Origin: Thermoplasmata archaeon
GTDB lineage: Archaea > Thermoplasmatota > Thermoplasmata > Thermoplasmatales > Thermoplasmataceae
Length of the DNA: 8,933 nucleotides
Direction: 5' to 3'
NCBI GenBank assembly: GCA_021833045.1
Contig: JAKBGP010000077.1
Span: 1-8,933 of the forward strand
Shown here: positions 6,334-8,933 of the stretch, in pieces
Layout of the letters: the number at the start of each line of letters is the position of its first letter
How positions within the stretch are numbered: position 1 is the first letter of the stretch
Translations under genes and position numbers: made by a program
Notes under the pieces: generated by a model
What the model was told of the DNA's origin: nothing
Seen by the model: only the letters and a program-made list of their open reading frames with translations
The model's database searches: none

Positions 6334-6357
6334 CCATTTTGATATATTCCAAAATGG
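6334..6357. repeat. Inverted repeat in the SDR/tRNA intergenic region
   Basis: CCATTTTG (6334-6341) and CAAAATGG (6350-6357) are perfect eight-base complements around the eight-base spacer ATATATTC. A shorter TTCC/GGAA hairpin (6319-6331) lies just to the left. The element could be an operator or an RNA stem-loop; no family is recognised. Confidence 0.35.
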
Positions 6358-6410
6358 AAGCTATTGAAATGGAGTTTGTAAGGAATAAAAAAAATATATC
6401 AAATAGAAAA

Positions 6411-6485
6411 GGGCGCGTGGCCAAGCCTGGATATGGCAACAGCCTCCTAAGCTGTAGATCAGGGGTCCGAATCCCCTCGCGCCCG
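6411..6485 (+). tRNA. tRNA-Arg (anticodon CCU)
   Basis: A full cloverleaf folds. The acceptor stem is GGGCGCG/CGCGCCC (6411-6417 with 6478-6484). The D stem is GCCA/TGGC. The anticodon stem is ACAGC/GCTGT with loop CTCCTAA, so the anticodon at 6446-6448 is CCU and reads AGG. The T stem is AGGGG/CCCCT (6461-6465 with 6473-6477). The discriminator is G at 6485, and no CCA is encoded. G15 (6425) and C48 (6460) form the Levitt pair, so this tRNA is a possible archaeosine substrate of the preQ0 pathway encoded upstream. The T loop reads TCCGAAT, with C at the position normally occupied by U55 (pseudouridine). There is no intron. An A/T-rich stretch at 6385-6398 may supply the promoter. Confidence 0.93.
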
Positions 6486-6494
6486 CTTTTGAAT

Positions 6495-7223
6495 CTACTC
6501 TATTCTCGGTGCAAGTAAGAATTTAGCTGTCTTGATACCATCCTTACCTGAAAAGTTGAATTCCATCACAAGGGGATAATCATTGTTAAAGGCAATTTTC
6601 AACGTATCAGCAAAACTAACTGCCTTTATTATCTTGCTTAGGTAATCAAGCGGATAACTGCTGGAAGCCTTTTCCTGTGCCTTGACTTCTATCAGATTAT
6701 CATTATCTATGATAAGGTCAACCTCCTCTGAATCACTTTTAGAGGTGGCTTCAAATCTCTTATCCTCTATGGTGAACTTTATGGAATCTCTCACATCAGT
6801 AGCCGCCCTCAATCCCCTATCCAGATCTGCCTTCCTTATAACTACATAATTCTTTGGATCCACACTTGGCAGTTTTGGCGAATTCACAAATGTGTCAAGG
6901 GTAGATATGGTTTTTGTGAGATTTCCAAGAGAGAACTTCATTTTAGTTCCAGAAATACTTAATAGAAGATCATCTGATTGGGATGCAAGTCTTAGAACAT
7001 TTCTTATCTTATCAAGCTCAACTGAGACCTCAACTTTTTCTTCAAGATCATAAGCTGAAAACGATTCCTTGGGCACAAAAAGGTCAACCATGGCTATCCT
7101 AGCGCTATCTATTGCCCTAACCTTCAGACCATCATTATCAAACTCAAGTTTTGCTTCATTGGTTATTGAACTTAGTATATCTGTTACTTCTTTCAGGTTA
7201 CTCACACTAGATTTTAATTTCAT
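6495..7223 (-). CDS. pcn: DNA polymerase sliding clamp (PCNA)
   Basis: PCNA forms a trimeric ring that tethers DNA polymerase, ligase, FEN1 and other partners to DNA during replication and repair. The 242 residues match the two-domain archaeal clamp: domain 1 about 1-115, interdomain connecting loop PKLPSVD at 116-122, domain 2 about 123-242. LEFDNDGLKVRAIDSARIAMVDL (26-48) is the conserved N-terminal block. The C-terminal AKFLLAPRIE is the usual clamp ending. ATG at 7223 gives the standard MKLK start. There is no Shine-Dalgarno, but a TATA-like box is centred 26 bp upstream, so the mRNA is probably leaderless. The gene converges on the tRNA-Arg gene, with nine bases between, and is divergent from the unknown gene at 7358. 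Identification is firm. Confidence 0.97.
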   Translation of the reverse strand: MKLKSSVSNLKEVTDILSSITNEAKLEFDNDGLKVRAIDSARIAMVDLFVPKESFSAYDLEEKVEVSVELDKIRNVLRLASQSDDLLLSISGTKMKFSLGNLTKTISTLDTFVNSPKLPSVDPKNYVVIRKADLDRGLRAATDVRDSIKFTIEDKRFEATSKSDSEEVDLIIDNDNLIEVKAQEKASSSYPLDYLSKIIKAVSFADTLKIAFNNDYPLVMEFNFSGKDGIKTAKFLLAPRIE

Positions 7224-7244
7224 TAGGGGTACAACGCTTTACAT

Positions 7245-7253
7245 TTAGATAAA
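7245..7253 (-). promoter_or_regulatory. TATA-like box of the PCNA gene (leaderless promoter)
   Basis: TTTATCTAA on the minus strand is centred 26 bp before the PCNA ATG. This places the predicted transcription start on the start codon itself. Confidence 0.5.
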
Positions 7254-7261
7254 CCTTTTTC

Positions 7262-7302
7262 AAATGTGATCAATATTTGTTATCAAACCAGGTTTCACAT
7301 TT
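7262..7302. repeat. Widely spaced inverted repeat between PCNA and the unknown gene
   Basis: AAATGTGA (7262-7269) and TCACATTT (7295-7302) are perfect complements with a 25-base spacer, lying in the shared divergent promoter region. They may be two half-sites for a regulator of both genes, or chance in AT-rich DNA. Confidence 0.25.
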
Positions 7303-7344
7303 TTCAATAAGATTAATATTCTAAATATAACTAAACTAAAATGT

Positions 7345-7349
7345 GGTGA
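7345..7349 (+). promoter_or_regulatory. Ribosome binding site deciding the start of the unknown gene
   Basis: GGTGA is eight bases before ATG 7358. The frame is open five codons further to GTG 7343, but that start would lie on top of this site, so ATG 7358 is preferred. Confidence 0.5.
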
Positions 7350-7357
7350 AGAGAAAT

Positions 7358-8242
7358 ATGCATTCAATAAAGATTCGTTACAGGTGGAATTCACAGTTGT
7401 TCGACGTTCTCTTTGAAAACAAAATCATCATTAGAACTAGGGTCATAAGTGATGATGTAAAACAGGATTTTCTTTTCTTCATTCCTTCCGAAGTTGCAAA
7501 GAATAGGAGCATAGCAACGTTTCTAAAACTGAAGGCAGAAATGGATAGTTACGGAAATTATGTTATGAGTCTTGGTGAAACAAGAGAAGAATTCGATCAT
7601 ATAAAGAAAATGCTCAGCATAAGTGGATTTATTGTAGACTACATGGAACTTTCTGGTGAGGGCTTTTCAATTACAGGAAGAGTAATGGATGAAAAACTTG
7701 GGGATTTAAACGATATAATACTGGATGGTGCAAGAAATCTGGACGATCTTTTTGTTGACTGGATCAGGCCAATTTCAAGCGGGGTAATAGAAGTAGATCC
7801 AAAGGTTTATTCGGAACAGTTAATGGGAATCACTTTTCTGGATAGAAAAATGGCCAGTTCAAATGACAATACCACATTTCTGGAAGGTGACACGCCGAGA
7901 CTTAATAAGGTAACAATGATAGGTACACTGGACGACAACTACGATAGGTCAGTGATCAACGTTGAGGAAGTTATAGGAAGTTCAAAGTTTGTGACTTTAA
8001 ACGGGATTTATTCAGACTTTCTTAAAAAGCTTGCATCTGAAAATATTCTAACAGAAAGCAGGGTTCTAAAGGCAAGATTGGGAAAACTATATCTTCAGGT
8101 GGTGGTACCACAATTCCAGCTAATGCAAATTGTCGGGTTATCCACAAAAGAAATGTTCAGTGATCTGATAATTGAGGAAATTTTTAAATATAACGGGAAT
8201 TCAAGCAGAGAAGAATTACTGGAACTTAATTTTGAAAAGTAA
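7358..8242 (+). CDS. Unrecognised 294-residue protein, divergent from PCNA
   Basis: I do not recognise this protein. It begins MHSIKIRYRWNSQLFDVLFE and appears soluble: there is no signal peptide, no membrane segment, no cysteine pair or cluster, and no P-loop. It is acidic and mixed alpha/beta, with alternating beta-like stretches (KIIIRTRVIS, KFVTLNGIYS, KLYLQVVVPQF) and charged helices (EEFDHIKKMLS, FLKKLASENILTESRVLKARLG). The C-terminal part, ending FSDLIIEEIFKYNGNSSREELLELNFEK, looks helical. Codon choice (AGA/AGG, ATA) matches its neighbours, so it looks native and expressed. The start is fixed by GGTGA eight bases upstream. It is divergent from PCNA across a 134-bp promoter region and is followed after 64 bp by gcvPA, which has its own TATA-like box. 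No function is proposed; a lineage-restricted regulator is one possibility only. Confidence 0.85.
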   Translation: MHSIKIRYRWNSQLFDVLFENKIIIRTRVISDDVKQDFLFFIPSEVAKNRSIATFLKLKAEMDSYGNYVMSLGETREEFDHIKKMLSISGFIVDYMELSGEGFSITGRVMDEKLGDLNDIILDGARNLDDLFVDWIRPISSGVIEVDPKVYSEQLMGITFLDRKMASSNDNTTFLEGDTPRLNKVTMIGTLDDNYDRSVINVEEVIGSSKFVTLNGIYSDFLKKLASENILTESRVLKARLGKLYLQVVVPQFQLMQIVGLSTKEMFSDLIIEEIFKYNGNSSREELLELNFEK

Positions 8243-8263
8243 AATAAGAGCGGAATTTCTGAC

Positions 8264-8273
8264 TATATTTTAA
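8264..8273 (+). promoter_or_regulatory. TATA-like box of gcvPA
   Basis: TATATTTTAA predicts a transcription start near 8294 and a leader of about 13 bases to ATG 8307. This makes the upstream in-frame starts at 8280 and 8283 unlikely. Confidence 0.45.
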
Positions 8274-8306
8274 TAATGGTTGATGATTACTTTAGTGGTT
8301 GATTCC

Positions 8307-8933
8307 ATGGACACAGATAACGATTTACTGGCTTATTTGGGAATGAATGATTATGAGGATCTTTTTAGGGATATACCAAATAACATCAGAAGTGATATAA
8401 AATCCATTGGCGGTGGCAGGTCAGAGATGGACGTGATGTTTGAATCAGAAAGGATAGGTTCTAAGAATGCAATAAACATGAAAATTTTTCTTGGATTGGG
8501 TGCATATGAAAGATTCATTCCATCGTCTATTCCAAATATCATAATGAGAAATGAATTCATTACATCATATACACCATATCAGGCAGAGATATCCCAGGGC
8601 ATGCTTCACTCACTCTTTGAGTATCAAAGCATAATATCTGACCTTTCAAAAATGGATGTAACGAACTCATCCATGTATGACGGACCTACAGGGCTAGGCG
8701 AGGCCGTGAGAATGGCTCACAGAATAAATGGTAAAAAGACAGTTCTTATACCAGAAAATATAAGATTGTCTCACAGACAGGTAATAAAAACATATGTCAC
8801 AGGATTGGACATATTACTTAAACCATATCCGGTTAATGAAGATGGTACTATCAATCTTGATAAACTAATTCAACTGATAGACGAGGATACTTCTGCAATC
8901 ATTACTTACAATCCTTCAAACTATGGGACAATA
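8307..8933 (+). CDS. gcvPA: Glycine dehydrogenase (decarboxylating) subunit 1, 5' part (cut by window edge)
   Basis: This is the PLP-dependent P-protein of the glycine cleavage system, in the two-gene (alpha/beta) form of Archaea and many bacteria. It decarboxylates glycine and passes aminomethyl to the lipoyl H-protein. The window holds 209 codons, about half of the usual 440-450. Recognised blocks are DLFRDIP (18-24), FLGLGAYERFIP (61-72), NEFITSYTPYQAEISQG (82-98), FEYQSII (104-110), NSSMYDGPTGLGEA (120-133) and ITYNPSNYGTI at the edge. The PLP lysine lies in the partner subunit GcvPB, not expected here. ATG 8307 puts the N-terminus (MDTDNDLLAYLG) in line with the family. In-frame ATG 8283 and GTG 8295 are alternatives that would lie before or at the predicted transcript start. 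The gene is intact as far as seen. Confidence 0.93.
   Translation, partial: MDTDNDLLAYLGMNDYEDLFRDIPNNIRSDIKSIGGGRSEMDVMFESERIGSKNAINMKIFLGLGAYERFIPSSIPNIIMRNEFITSYTPYQAEISQGMLHSLFEYQSIISDLSKMDVTNSSMYDGPTGLGEAVRMAHRINGKKTVLIPENIRLSHRQVIKTYVTGLDILLKPYPVNEDGTINLDKLIQLIDEDTSAIITYNPSNYGTI

Noticed and set aside
8351..8560. Minus-strand 69-codon open frame inside gcvPA
   Set aside because: It is antisense to a clearly conserved glycine dehydrogenase coding region and has no evidence of its own.
1..8933. Search for CRISPR repeats, transposases, toxin-antitoxin or defence cassettes
   Set aside because: I saw no regularly spaced direct repeats, no transposase or integrase motifs, no terminal inverted repeats with target duplications, and no small toxin-antitoxin gene pair. 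The region reads as core chromosome.

Overview
The window is AT-rich and densely packed, and it looks archaeal. It encodes a sliding clamp of the archaeal PCNA type. Its intergenic regions carry TATA-like boxes, some placed for leaderless transcripts, and Shine-Dalgarno sequences of the GGAGGTGAT type. The tRNA gene encodes no CCA. AGA/AGG arginine and ATA isoleucine codons dominate. The gene set (M61 peptidase, GvpD/KaiC-like ATPase, LDH-like malate dehydrogenase, two-gene glycine decarboxylase, QueC/QueD) would suit a Thermoplasmata/Thermoplasmatales-type euryarchaeon. That placement is inference from gene content and style, not a proven assignment.

Layout. Positions 1-2699 are a leftward run: a GvpD-like RecA/KaiC-family ATPase, then hemB (porphobilinogen synthase) with its own TATA box, then the first 60 codons of an M61-family aminopeptidase that leaves the window. 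Positions 2700-3175 are a 476-bp gap with two small hairpins, a strong TATA box, a direct repeat next to that TATA box and an 11-codon upstream ORF. It leads into mdh (rightward, 3176-4144). mdh converges on a leftward operon, SDR oxidoreductase - queD - queC (6166 down to 4151), whose genes overlap by a few bases. Positions 6167-6410 are a promoter region with two 8-8-8 inverted repeats, followed by a tRNA-Arg(CCU) gene at 6411-6485. The PCNA gene (leftward, 7223-6495) converges on the tRNA. A divergent, unrecognised 294-residue protein gene (7358-8242) and the 5' half of gcvPA (8307 to the window end) finish the window.

How the genes work together. Most are housekeeping: tetrapyrrole synthesis, the malate/oxaloacetate step, glycine cleavage and the replication clamp. 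QueD and QueC act in preQ0 synthesis, which in Archaea feeds archaeosine at G15 of tRNA. The tRNA here has G15 and C48, so it is a possible substrate of the pathway encoded just upstream. The least explained items are the SDR joined to queD/queC, the unknown protein divergent from PCNA, the GvpD-like ATPase with no gas-vesicle genes in view, the tRNA T-loop with C where U55 is expected, and the structured gap before mdh. I found no mobile element, CRISPR array or defence cassette, and no clear new multi-gene system.
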